NCBI GenBank assembly: GCA_946482045.1
Contig: CAMLPZ010000279.1
Coordinates: forward strand, 1 to 5,553
Source: an uncultured Asticcacaulis sp.
Lineage (GTDB): Bacteria > Pseudomonadota > Alphaproteobacteria > Caulobacterales > Caulobacteraceae
Direction: 5' to 3'
Length of the DNA stretch: 5,553 nt
The stretch's first letter is position 1; every line of letters begins with the position of its first letter. The notes beneath the pieces are model-generated. The model was not told where the DNA came from, made no database searches, and saw only the letters and a list, made by a program, of their open reading frames with translations. This document shows positions 1 through 5,553 of this stretch, in pieces. The position numbers and the translations under genes are program-made.

Positions 1-815
1 CCCTTGCCACGAAAGGGGATGGAAAACGCCGCCGCCATGTCCTGATGGCTCAAGTCCTCATAGAGCTTGAGCGTCGAGGGCGTGCCCTTGTCGCGTAAAG
101 CGCCGTCGAGATTGACGGCATTCTTGGTCATGACGACCTTATCGGCGCGGCTGTGCATCAGCAGGAAATGGGTATTGATCTTGCGGGCGTGCGTGATCGG
201 CTGGGTTTCGGCGGGTTTGGGCCAGTGGCCAAAGGCATTGCGCGATGCATCGACATCGAACGGGTAGAAGTCATAGGGTCCCGCCAGGCCTATGACTGCC
301 TTGACGGGCAGGTCGCCAAGGAATTGGGGATCGAGCGGTAGGAGCGCAGCTATATAGCCGCCGGCGGAATGTCCCATCAACGCTAGCCGCGAGCCATCGC
401 CGCCGTAGTTTTTCGCATGGGCGACAGCGTGTTTGACGGCGGCCGCGCCATCGAAAACGAAGTCAGGGTAGGCATGGTCGGGCACCAGCCGGTAGTCGGG
501 CACGACGACGACATAGCCAGTGGACGCCAGGGCATGGCCCATCCACACATAATCGTCCTTGGAGCCGGATGCCCAGTTGCCGCCGTAGAAGAAGACGAGG
601 ACCGGCAAGAGACCTTTGGCCTCTTTGGGTGCATAGACATCGTAGCGCTGTCGTGGATCGTCCCCGAAGGCGACGTCCCTGGCAAGGCGGTCGACTCCCC
701 GGTCTTTGGGGGTGAAGGCATTGAAGAGCTTAAGCGTGTTACAGGCGGTCAGAACCGCAGCCAGGCCGCCCAATCCCACCAGTCCCAGTATTCGGCGTTT
801 GGTTACGACAGGCAT
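1..815 (-). CDS. Lipoprotein alpha/beta hydrolase (esterase/lipase-like), C-terminus cut by window edge
   Basis: Predicted envelope-anchored serine hydrolase; the substrate is unknown, an ester or lipid being most likely. The 271 visible residues start with a basic n-region (KRR, residues 6-8), a hydrophobic stretch and a lipobox LTAC with Cys25 as the predicted lipidation site; Asn26 at +2 does not suggest inner-membrane retention. The alpha/beta hydrolase core follows: an oxyanion-loop motif YGGNW (77-81, Tyr where many relatives have His), DYRLVP (107-112), the nucleophile elbow GHSAGG with Ser150, a probable acid Asp225 in SRADKVV and a probable His257 in LSHQDM. The whole triad is therefore visible, and only a short C-terminal tail should be missing. 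The ATG lies 9 nt after the DUF1365 stop, with AAGGGA just upstream as ribosome binding site, so it is probably the third gene of the FAD oxidoreductase operon. It resembles the BD-FAE/carboxylesterase group of COG0657-like enzymes. The fold call is firm and the role is inference. Confidence 0.9.
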   Translation of the reverse strand, partial: MPVVTKRRILGLVGLGGLAAVLTACNTLKLFNAFTPKDRGVDRLARDVAFGDDPRQRYDVYAPKEAKGLLPVLVFFYGGNWASGSKDDYVWMGHALASTGYVVVVPDYRLVPDHAYPDFVFDGAAAVKHAVAHAKNYGGDGSRLALMGHSAGGYIAALLPLDPQFLGDLPVKAVIGLAGPYDFYPFDVDASRNAFGHWPKPAETQPITHARKINTHFLLMHSRADKVVMTKNAVNLDGALRDKGTPSTLKLYEDLSHQDMAAAFSIPFRGK

Positions 816-824
816 GGTAATCCC

Positions 825-1592
825 TTAGAAGCTGACACTCGATTTTTCCGTCGGTGGCTTGGGACGCAACCTGATGCCCTTGAGCCAGATTTGCAAGGCT
901 TCCCAGTGGATCCCGGCGACGACCTTCAGCGTCATCAGCGGCATGGTCAAGAACAGCTTCCATAATGCTGCATCGCTGATTGGCGTCCGCTTTGCCGTGA
1001 AGCCGGCAAACAGCATGTCGCGCACGCCGTCAGTGGCGTGATGGCGCAGGCGGATTTTCAGTGCGAAGGTTTCGCTTGGCGCGGTCAGGTCGAAATCATA
1101 GGCCATGTCCCGCGTGTCCATGAAGGGCGAGACGTGCAGCCGCTTGTCGCTATGCTGGCGGATATGGCGGGTTTCGGTTTGCACCGGCAGGACATAGGAA
1201 TGGCGGTCGCCGAAAGTATTGTTGACCTCATAGACTACGGCTTTCAGCGGGCCGTCGCGACCTTGCAGGAAATAAAGGCTAATCGGGTTGAAGACGAAAC
1301 CGAGGACACGCGGCATAGTCAAAAGCCAGATCCGGTCGCCGTCATTGTATAGGCCTTTTTCGCCCAACATAGCAGCCATGCGATCCGTCAGGGTGCCCGC
1401 CCTGTCACCCTGGTCGGGGCCGTGATCGCGATCATGAAAGCTGAACAGGTTGAAGCGGTTGTGCGACAGAAAGCGCGTCTGAGGCACATGGTCAAGGTCG
1501 ATCAGAACCTGGAAGATATGATAGCTCAGCCGGTGCGGCCGGGGCGCGAACCGCTGGTGGATGACCTCGCCGATGTAGAGGCCCGGCTGCAT
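825..1592 (-). CDS. DUF1365 family protein
   Basis: A 255-residue cytoplasmic protein of the DUF1365 family, whose biochemical activity is not established. Family hallmarks are visible: an N-terminal YIGEVIHQRFAPRPHRLSY segment (6-24), MPRVLGFVFNPISLYF (93-108), VNNTFGDRHSYVL (123-135), KRLHVSPFMD (150-159) and a C-terminal GIHWEALQIWLKG block (227-239). The length is normal for the family. The gene overlaps the FAD oxidoreductase stop codon: the ATG at 1592 shares one base with its TGA, and an in-frame GTG at 1595 is an alternative start. A GGAGG lies 10 nt before the ATG and 7 nt before the GTG, so the exact start is uncertain by one codon. DUF1365 genes commonly sit beside this type of oxidoreductase and a cyclopropane-synthase-like methyltransferase. 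From memory, the Rhodobacter sphaeroides counterpart belongs to the RpoE/ChrR regulon and affects the singlet-oxygen response. No methyltransferase is present in this window. Confidence 0.93.
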   Translation of the reverse strand: MQPGLYIGEVIHQRFAPRPHRLSYHIFQVLIDLDHVPQTRFLSHNRFNLFSFHDRDHGPDQGDRAGTLTDRMAAMLGEKGLYNDGDRIWLLTMPRVLGFVFNPISLYFLQGRDGPLKAVVYEVNNTFGDRHSYVLPVQTETRHIRQHSDKRLHVSPFMDTRDMAYDFDLTAPSETFALKIRLRHHATDGVRDMLFAGFTAKRTPISDAALWKLFLTMPLMTLKVVAGIHWEALQIWLKGIRLRPKPPTEKSSVSF

Positions 1593-2956
1593 CACTCAGC
1601 GGCCTCCAGGCTGATATAATCCGTCCACGGATTATACTGGATGCGGCTCTTCGACCAGTCGAAATCCCACGGCCGGCGTTGGCCGGTGATCGCTTCAGCG
1701 ACCGCCAGGCCCGATTGCAGTCCGTCTTCGTGGAAGCCCGAGCCGAAATAGGCGCCGCAGAACCACGAGCGGTGCTTTCCCTGAAGGCCGCCGAGCCGGG
1801 ATTGTGCGTTTATGGCCCGGGCATCAAAGAGCGGATGTTCGAAGGTGGTGCGCTTGATGATCTTGGCCGGGTCGATGGGACGGGTTGGGTTGAGCGTGAC
1901 GAAATAGTTCTGCTGCGTCCTCAGGACCTGCAACAGGTTCATCCAGTAGGTGACGCACAGCTGCTGCTCCGACGGAGTGGTACGCGTGCCAAGATAGTTC
2001 CAGCTTGACCAAGCCGCGCGCCGTTTTGGCATCAAGGCCGTGTCCGTGTGCAACACCACCTCGTTGGGTGTGTAACTGAAGGCACCCAGGGTCGCACGCT
2101 CAGCGGCGGTGGCGGACGCGCCGAGAATTTTCAGGGTCACGTCGGCGTGGGTCGCGAAGACGACCTCATCAAACGTGTGCCGCTCACCATTTTGGTCGGT
2201 CAGGACCACGTGATTCGCGCCGCGCTCAACGTTCGCGATAGGAGTATTCGTGCGGATACGGTGTGCGAACGGTTTCGTCAGTTCGCTCAGGTAGGCCTGC
2301 GCGCCGCCGATGACGCTGCGCCACAGGATGCGATCGGTGATCTTCAACAGGCCGTGGTTCTCGAAGAAGGCGATAAAGGCGCGGAACGGATAATCCATGA
2401 TCTGCTGCGCCGAGGTCGACCAGATGGCGGCCGCCTGCGGCAGCAGGTGATCGTCGATAAAGGCGCGGCCGTAATTGCGGTCCTTGAGATAGTCACCGAG
2501 GCTGTAACCCGGCTTGGCGCGCGCGGCTTCGTCCTTGGGCGCCTCGCGATAAAAGCGGACGATATCAAGCAGCAACGACAGGAAGCGGGGGCGGAACAGG
2601 TTGCGGCGCTGGGCGAAGATTCCATTCATGCCCAGGCTGCTATATTCCAGACGGCCTTCATCGACGCTGACCCCGAACGACATATCGCTCAACTGATGCG
2701 CAACGCCGAGGTGGCGGAAGAGGGCGACCAGGTTGGGATAGCAGGGCTCATTGAAAACGATGAAGCCCATGTCGACCCAGACAGGGTTTTCAGCCGTGCC
2801 GGCATTGACAGTATGGCTGTGGCCGCCCGCCTGGGCTTCGCTTTCGAATACGGTAACGTCGCAGTGGGCATTGAGCATCCAGGCGGCCGACAGTCCGGCT
2901 ATGCCTGAACCGACCACAGCAACCCTTCGTCTCGTAGCGTTCGACATATCGTACAT
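1592..2956 (-). CDS. FAD-dependent amine-oxidase-like oxidoreductase (singlet-oxygen regulon type)
   Basis: A 454-residue flavoprotein. The N-terminal Rossmann motif VAVVGSGIAGLSAAW (12-26) carries GxGxxG; Glu38 at the end of strand 2 should bind the FAD ribose, and a GGHSHT motif follows at 44-49. Near the C-terminus, CGAYFGSGFHEDGLQSG (400-416) is the usual second FAD contact. No signal peptide is seen. Relatives are annotated as NAD/FAD-binding or flavin-containing amine oxidases and sit next to DUF1365. One such protein in R. sphaeroides is, as I recall, implicated in furan fatty acid synthesis (UfaD), so a role in acyl-chain desaturation or oxidation is possible but unproven here. The reading frame stays open upstream to 3178. 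I chose the ATG at 2956 because GGAG lies 8 nt upstream, the Rossmann fold begins soon after, and the putative promoter at 2984-3012 lies upstream of it. Alternatives are the ATGs at 2947 (no well-placed ribosome site) and 3091 (a good one). First gene of a three-gene operon. Confidence 0.93.
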   Translation of the reverse strand: MYDMSNATRRRVAVVGSGIAGLSAAWMLNAHCDVTVFESEAQAGGHSHTVNAGTAENPVWVDMGFIVFNEPCYPNLVALFRHLGVAHQLSDMSFGVSVDEGRLEYSSLGMNGIFAQRRNLFRPRFLSLLLDIVRFYREAPKDEAARAKPGYSLGDYLKDRNYGRAFIDDHLLPQAAAIWSTSAQQIMDYPFRAFIAFFENHGLLKITDRILWRSVIGGAQAYLSELTKPFAHRIRTNTPIANVERGANHVVLTDQNGERHTFDEVVFATHADVTLKILGASATAAERATLGAFSYTPNEVVLHTDTALMPKRRAAWSSWNYLGTRTTPSEQQLCVTYWMNLLQVLRTQQNYFVTLNPTRPIDPAKIIKRTTFEHPLFDARAINAQSRLGGLQGKHRSWFCGAYFGSGFHEDGLQSGLAVAEAITGQRRPWDFDWSKSRIQYNPWTDYISLEAAE

Positions 2957-2964
2957 GCGCCAGT

Positions 2965-2968
2965 CTCC
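2965..2968 (-). promoter_or_regulatory. Ribosome binding site of the FAD oxidoreductase (decides start 2956)
   Basis: Read on the minus strand, GGAG is followed by 8 nt and then the ATG at 2956. This spacing is ideal for that ATG and too long (17 nt) for the next in-frame ATG at 2947. It competes with the AAAGGA at 3100-3105 that would serve the upstream ATG at 3091. Confidence 0.5.
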
Positions 2969-2983
2969 GTCGTATTTGAAGGC

Positions 2984-3012
2984 GTGTACGCGCGCCTCCT
3001 TGCCGTGGATCA
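2984..3012 (-). promoter_or_regulatory. Putative ECF11 (RpoE/ChrR-type) promoter for the FAD oxidoreductase operon
   Basis: On the minus strand, TGATCC (3012-3007) is followed by a 17-nt spacer and GTACAC (2989-2984). TGATCC is the -35 element I know for R. sphaeroides RpoE-type sigma factors, whose -10 begins with TA at about this distance. The transcript would start about 20 nt before the ATG at 2956 and so include its GGAG. The -10 is a weak match, and the call rests on the -35 hexamer, its mirrored partner and the gene content. Confidence 0.55.
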
Positions 3013-3030
3013 CACCCGACGCCGTGATCC
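3007..3030. repeat. Inverted repeat formed by two outward-facing TGATCC hexamers
   Basis: Seven-base arms GGATCAC (3007-3013) and GTGATCC (3024-3030) flank a 10-bp centre. Each arm contains one TGATCC, the left one read on the minus strand and the right one on the plus strand. The symmetry fits two back-to-back -35 elements of one sigma factor. It could instead, or additionally, be a dimeric regulator site. Confidence 0.6.
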
Positions 3031-3053
3031 ATTCATCGAAAGGCTGCGTATCA
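3025..3053 (+). promoter_or_regulatory. Putative autoregulatory ECF11 promoter for the sigma/anti-sigma operon
   Basis: TGATCC (3025-3030), a 17-nt spacer and GTATCA (3048-3053) have the same layout as the mirrored minus-strand copy: hexamer, 17 nt, then GTA. Transcription would begin near 3060, leaving a leader of roughly 80 nt before the ATG at 3139, or about 37 nt before the alternative ATG at 3097. Self-activation by the encoded sigma factor is typical of rpoE-chrR operons and is inferred here. Confidence 0.6.
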
Positions 3054-3138
3054 GGACCAAACTCACCACAGGCGGGCTTAGTGCCCGGCATTAAAAATGT
3101 CCTTTGACCGCGCACTGACATTGGGGTTTGTTGCACGC

Positions 3139-3732
3139 ATGACCGAAACGGACAGCGCGCGCATTGATCGCACCCCACCGGACACGACGCCGGAAATACT
3201 CCTGGCGCGCATCGCCCAGAGCGACCGCGATGCCTATGCTGCCCTGTTTCTGCGCTTTGCGCCTAAGATTAAGGCCTTCGTCATGGGTCAGGGGCTGACG
3301 GCGCAGGAGGCCGAGGACCTGGCACAAGAAGTGATGCTGAGCGTCTGGCGTAAGGCGCATATGTTCGACGCCTCTAAAGCCAGCGCAGTCACCTGGATCT
3401 ATTCGATCGCGCGCAACCTGCGCATTGACCTGGCGCGCAAGGCCAAGCGCGTTCGCGAGCTGCCGCAGGACCTGTGGCAAGGTGATGGCGACCGGGGCGC
3501 GGACGGCGAACTCATCCTCGCCGAAGACGCCGCGTCGGTCGCGAGCCTGCTTGAAACCCTGCCCAAGGAGCAGAAGACCATTCTGCGCCTGTCCTTTTAC
3601 GAAGACCTGTCGCATGGCGATATCGCCAAGGCGCTGGCTATTCCGCTCGGAACAGTCAAGTCGCGCATGCGTCTGGCGATGAGCCGCCTCAAGGCGGGGA
3701 TGGCCAGATCAGTACCCGGAGAGCGTTCATGA
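3139..3732 (+). CDS. rpoE: ECF RNA polymerase sigma factor, RpoE of the ChrR-controlled type (ECF11)
   Basis: A 197-residue group 4 sigma factor that should direct RNA polymerase to stress promoters. Region 2 spans about 31-97 (DAYAALFLRFAPKIKAF, then AEDLAQEVMLSVWRKA and WIYSIARNLRID). An acidic linker follows, and region 4 spans about 136-186 with the helix-turn-helix SHGDIAKALAIPLGTVKSRM (158-177), which would read the -35. The class is assigned from the downstream ChrR partner and from the TGATCC element upstream. An in-frame ATG at 3097 adds 14 residues. I prefer 3139 because those extra codons have much weaker G/C third-position bias and add residues outside the family domain, but neither start has a clear ribosome site (GGGG lies 12 nt before 3139). 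The stop overlaps the anti-sigma start as ATGA, which indicates translational coupling. The symbol follows the R. sphaeroides naming. Confidence 0.93.
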   Translation: MTETDSARIDRTPPDTTPEILLARIAQSDRDAYAALFLRFAPKIKAFVMGQGLTAQEAEDLAQEVMLSVWRKAHMFDASKASAVTWIYSIARNLRIDLARKAKRVRELPQDLWQGDGDRGADGELILAEDAASVASLLETLPKEQKTILRLSFYEDLSHGDIAKALAIPLGTVKSRMRLAMSRLKAGMARSVPGERS

Positions 3733-4382
3733 ATTCCGTCCGTCACCATGTCGCCGAAGACCTGCTGTGGGACTATCACCGCGGTGCCCTGCCGCTGGGT
3801 TTGCGCCTGACGGTCGCGGCCCATCTCGAGCTGTGCCCACATTGCCGCGCCGAGGCTGCTGTGTTCGATGCCGTCGGCGGTGCGCTGCTGGACGATATTG
3901 AGGGCGTTGAGATCTCTGACAGCGCGCTCGACCTGGCTTTGGCGCGGATCGAACGTCCGGAAGAACCGGTCAGATCCGTCGCAAGGTCGCAACATGAATT
4001 TCTGGCAGGATTTGACCTGCCGGACACTGTCACCGCCGCGCCAATCGCCAATCGCTATTGGGCGGCCCCGGGCGTATGGATGGCGCCTGTCTACTTCGAT
4101 GATGGGCCTAAGGGCTCCAAGACCTTCCTGATGCACGTCAGGGCGGGCATGACCATGCCTGAGCACACCCATCGGGGACCGGAAGTCACCCTGGTGCTTA
4201 AAGGGCGGTTTAGCGACGTCTATGGCGACTACCGCAAGGGAGATATCGCCGTTTGTGCGGATGAGCATAGCCATTCGCCCGCCATCCTCGACGAAGACTG
4301 CCTGTGCCTGGTCTGGCAGCAAGCGGCGATCGTTCCCAAAACCTGGCTGGGGAAGTTGTTGCAGCCCTTCGCCCGTATTTAG
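3729..4382 (+). CDS. chrR: ChrR-like zinc-binding cupin anti-sigma factor
   Basis: A 217-residue cytoplasmic anti-sigma factor expected to sequester the preceding sigma factor and release it under singlet oxygen or related oxidants. The N-terminal ZAS domain has the zinc ligands His7 (in RHHVAEDLL), His32, Cys36 and Cys39 (HLELCPHC). A linker leads to a C-terminal cupin with His146, His148 and Glu152 (EHTHRGPE) and His182 (DEHSHSP) as likely metal ligands. Cys191 and Cys193 (EDCLCLVW) match the C-terminal cysteine pair that R. sphaeroides ChrR uses in its singlet-oxygen response, as I recall. All key residues known from that protein are therefore present, and the length is normal. The start codon is fixed by the ATGA overlap with the sigma gene. 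The DUF2177 gene follows after 9 nt. Confidence 0.95.
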   Translation: MNSVRHHVAEDLLWDYHRGALPLGLRLTVAAHLELCPHCRAEAAVFDAVGGALLDDIEGVEISDSALDLALARIERPEEPVRSVARSQHEFLAGFDLPDTVTAAPIANRYWAAPGVWMAPVYFDDGPKGSKTFLMHVRAGMTMPEHTHRGPEVTLVLKGRFSDVYGDYRKGDIAVCADEHSHSPAILDEDCLCLVWQQAAIVPKTWLGKLLQPFARI

Positions 4383-4391
4383 GTGTCCGTC

Positions 4392-4805
4392 ATGAAGCTC
4401 GCCATGGTCTACGGAATAGCGCTTGCCGTTCTGCTGGCTCTCGACTTTATCTGGTTATCGGCGACCGGGAACACGATCTACCGGCCGAACATGCAGAGTT
4501 TGATCCGTGAAAAGGTCAACCTGCTGCCGGCGGTCGGATTTTATGCGCTGTTTGCCTTTGCGCTCGCCTACCTGATCATCCTGCCGGCGGTGTCGGCAGG
4601 CCAGGTCAATCTCGTCGACCTGTCTTTGCGTGCCGGCGTTCTGGGCCTGGTCTGCTATGCGACCTACAGCCTGACCGGGCTGGCGATCATCCGCGACTGG
4701 CCGCTCAATGTCAGTCTTATCGACATGGTGTGGGGTACGTTCGTCGCCGTGGCGACGGCCAATGCGACGGTGTTTGGCCTTAAAGTTCTGGGGCAGGTGG
4801 CTTAA
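4392..4805 (+). CDS. DUF2177 family integral membrane protein
   Basis: A 137-residue inner-membrane protein of unknown function with four predicted membrane helices (about 3-23, 47-69, 80-101 and 111-133). DUF2177 hallmarks are visible: [16 protein letters not shown] (17-32) after the first helix, and [16 protein letters not shown] (89-104) followed by IDMVWG (110-115). The ATG at 4392 lies 9 nt after the anti-sigma stop with AGGTG 6 nt upstream; an in-frame GTG at 4383 is possible but lacks this site. It is probably the third gene of the sigma operon. DUF2177 genes recur next to DUF1365, FAD oxidoreductase and cyclopropane-synthase-like genes in other bacteria, which points to a membrane role in the same response. 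That is inference from context, with no activity evident from sequence. Its 3' end overlaps the convergent HMG-CoA lyase gene by 26 nt. Confidence 0.93.
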   Translation: MKLAMVYGIALAVLLALDFIWLSATGNTIYRPNMQSLIREKVNLLPAVGFYALFAFALAYLIILPAVSAGQVNLVDLSLRAGVLGLVCYATYSLTGLAIIRDWPLNVSLIDMVWGTFVAVATANATVFGLKVLGQVA

Positions 4806-5553
4806 GGGCGTTGGCGACTTTAGATCGTGGCGCACGTCCCAGAACGTCCGAAATCTGCCACGCGGCATCGACGACCCTGGTGATATCCACGTCAGTTTCG
4901 ATCCCCAGGCCATTGAGCATGTAGAGCACGTCTTCGGTCGCGACATTGCCGGATGCACCCGGTGCATAAGGGCAACCGCCCAGACCTCCAACCGAAGCAT
5001 CGAATGTACTGACGCCGAAATCGAGCGCGGTCAGGATATTGGCAAGGGCCTGACCGTAGGTGTCGTGACAGTGCAGGGCCAGTCGTTCTGACGGGATAAG
5101 CGTCATCACCTGGTCGAGCAGGCGGGCAATATCCGCAGGCGTACCGACACCGATCGTGTCGCCGAGGCTGATCTCGTAACAGCCCATTTGCAGCATCTTC
5201 TGCGCGACGCTTGTGGCCGCTCTCGGTGAGATCTTGCCCTCGTAAGGGCAGCCGACGACGCACGACACATAACCGCGCACCTTGACTCCGTCGCTCAGCG
5301 CCCGGTCCATGACAAAGCGGAAGCGTTCCAGGCTTTCATCGATCGAGCAGTTGATATTGCGCAGGCTGAAGGTTTCAGATGCCGCGCCGAAGATGGCGAC
5401 GGTGGTGGCGCCGGCATCGCGCGCCGCTTCATAGCCTTGCAGATTGGGTGTCAAAACGGGGTAGTCGGTGCCTTCAGCGCGCTGGATGCCGGCCATGACT
5501 TCGGCGGCATCAACCATCTGCGGTACCCATTTCTTCGACACGAAGCTGGTGGC
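4780..5553 (-). CDS. mvaB: Hydroxymethylglutaryl-CoA lyase, N-terminus cut by window edge
   Basis: Cleaves 3-hydroxy-3-methylglutaryl-CoA to acetoacetate and acetyl-CoA, the last step of leucine breakdown, in the cytoplasm. The 257 visible residues form most of a DRE-TIM-type barrel. They include the conserved [11 protein letters not shown] stretch at the window edge, [23 protein letters not shown], the metal-binding HCHDTYGQ, and the lyase signature [17 protein letters not shown], in which the Cys codon at 4974-4972 is the catalytic cysteine. About 40 N-terminal residues, including the RDGLQ-type metal and catalytic motif, lie beyond the right edge, so no start codon is visible. In other bacteria this gene usually sits with isovaleryl-CoA dehydrogenase and methylcrotonyl-CoA carboxylase genes, which may lie to the right. 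It converges on the DUF2177 gene and is probably unrelated to the stress module. 2-Isopropylmalate and homocitrate synthases share the fold but lack this signature. Confidence 0.95.
   Translation of the reverse strand, partial: ATSFVSKKWVPQMVDAAEVMAGIQRAEGTDYPVLTPNLQGYEAARDAGATTVAIFGAASETFSLRNINCSIDESLERFRFVMDRALSDGVKVRGYVSCVVGCPYEGKISPRAATSVAQKMLQMGCYEISLGDTIGVGTPADIARLLDQVMTLIPSERLALHCHDTYGQALANILTALDFGVSTFDASVGGLGGCPYAPGASGNVATEDVLYMLNGLGIETDVDITRVVDAAWQISDVLGRAPRSKVANALKPPAPEL

Noticed and set aside
417..965. Plus-strand open frame of 182 codons
   Set aside because: It is antisense to the lipoprotein hydrolase and the end of the DUF1365 gene, and its product has no recognisable motif.
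2048..2908. Long plus-strand open frame of 286 codons
   Set aside because: It lies wholly opposite the FAD oxidoreductase, whose translation shows clear family motifs; the plus-strand product has no recognisable domain and reflects high-GC antisense openness.
1592..2956. Naming the oxidoreductase ufaD
   Set aside because: The fold and neighbourhood fit, but the family is broad and I cannot confirm orthology to the furan fatty acid enzyme without an alignment and tree.
3097..3138. Earlier in-frame ATG (3097) for the sigma factor
   Set aside because: The 14 added codons have about 57% G/C at third positions against roughly 80% just after 3139, and no ribosome site precedes 3097. It remains possible.
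2957..3178. Longest possible start (3178) for the FAD oxidoreductase
   Set aside because: It would overlap the start of the divergent sigma gene, add a 74-residue cysteine-rich N-terminus not expected for the family, and run through the putative promoters.
3597..4322. Minus-strand open frame of 241 codons
   Set aside because: It is antisense to the sigma and ChrR genes, which have convincing domains and catalytic or metal-binding residues; its product is not recognisable.
4502..4507. Another TGATCC on the plus strand
   Set aside because: It lies inside the DUF2177 coding sequence with no gene start suitably downstream; a chance match to a 6-mer.
4781..4822. Possible terminator hairpin between the convergent genes (TAAAGT and ACTTTA arms)
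   Set aside because: The arms are only 6 bp, AT-rich and 30 nt apart, with no T-run after them, so it is not a credible intrinsic terminator.

Overview
The window looks like chromosomal DNA from a GC-rich alphaproteobacterium. The reasons are high GC with strong G/C preference at third codon positions, an ECF sigma factor with a ChrR-type zinc anti-sigma factor, and a leucine-catabolism gene next door. A Caulobacterales-like host is plausible, but that is inference and not a sequence match. Every gene lies in a compact operon and no stretch over about 300 bases is gene-free. I see no RNA genes, mobile elements or CRISPR.

Left arm, minus strand (2956 down to the left edge): three tightly packed genes. 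They are an FAD-dependent amine-oxidase-like oxidoreductase, a DUF1365 protein overlapping its stop codon, and, 9 nt further on, a lipoprotein alpha/beta hydrolase whose C-terminus runs off the left edge. Centre (2957-3138): a divergent intergenic region with a 24-bp inverted repeat (3007-3030). Its arms place a TGATCC hexamer on each strand, pointing outward, as expected for two back-to-back promoters of the RpoE/ChrR (ECF11) type. Right arm, plus strand (3139-4805): the ECF sigma factor, the ChrR-like anti-sigma factor (ATGA overlap) and a four-helix DUF2177 membrane protein. At the right edge a hydroxymethylglutaryl-CoA lyase gene on the minus strand converges on the DUF2177 gene and overlaps its 3' end by 26 nt; its N-terminus lies outside the window.

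The likely logic is a singlet-oxygen or photo-oxidative stress module. ChrR holds the sigma factor inactive through its zinc-binding N-terminal domain. Oxidative stress sensed with help from the C-terminal cupin frees the sigma factor, which then transcribes its own operon and the divergent one. The target genes (FAD oxidoreductase, DUF1365, lipoprotein hydrolase, DUF2177) resemble genes found in known ChrR regulons and linked there to membrane fatty-acid modification. The lipoprotein hydrolase is the least expected member. The HMG-CoA lyase is probably an unrelated neighbour.
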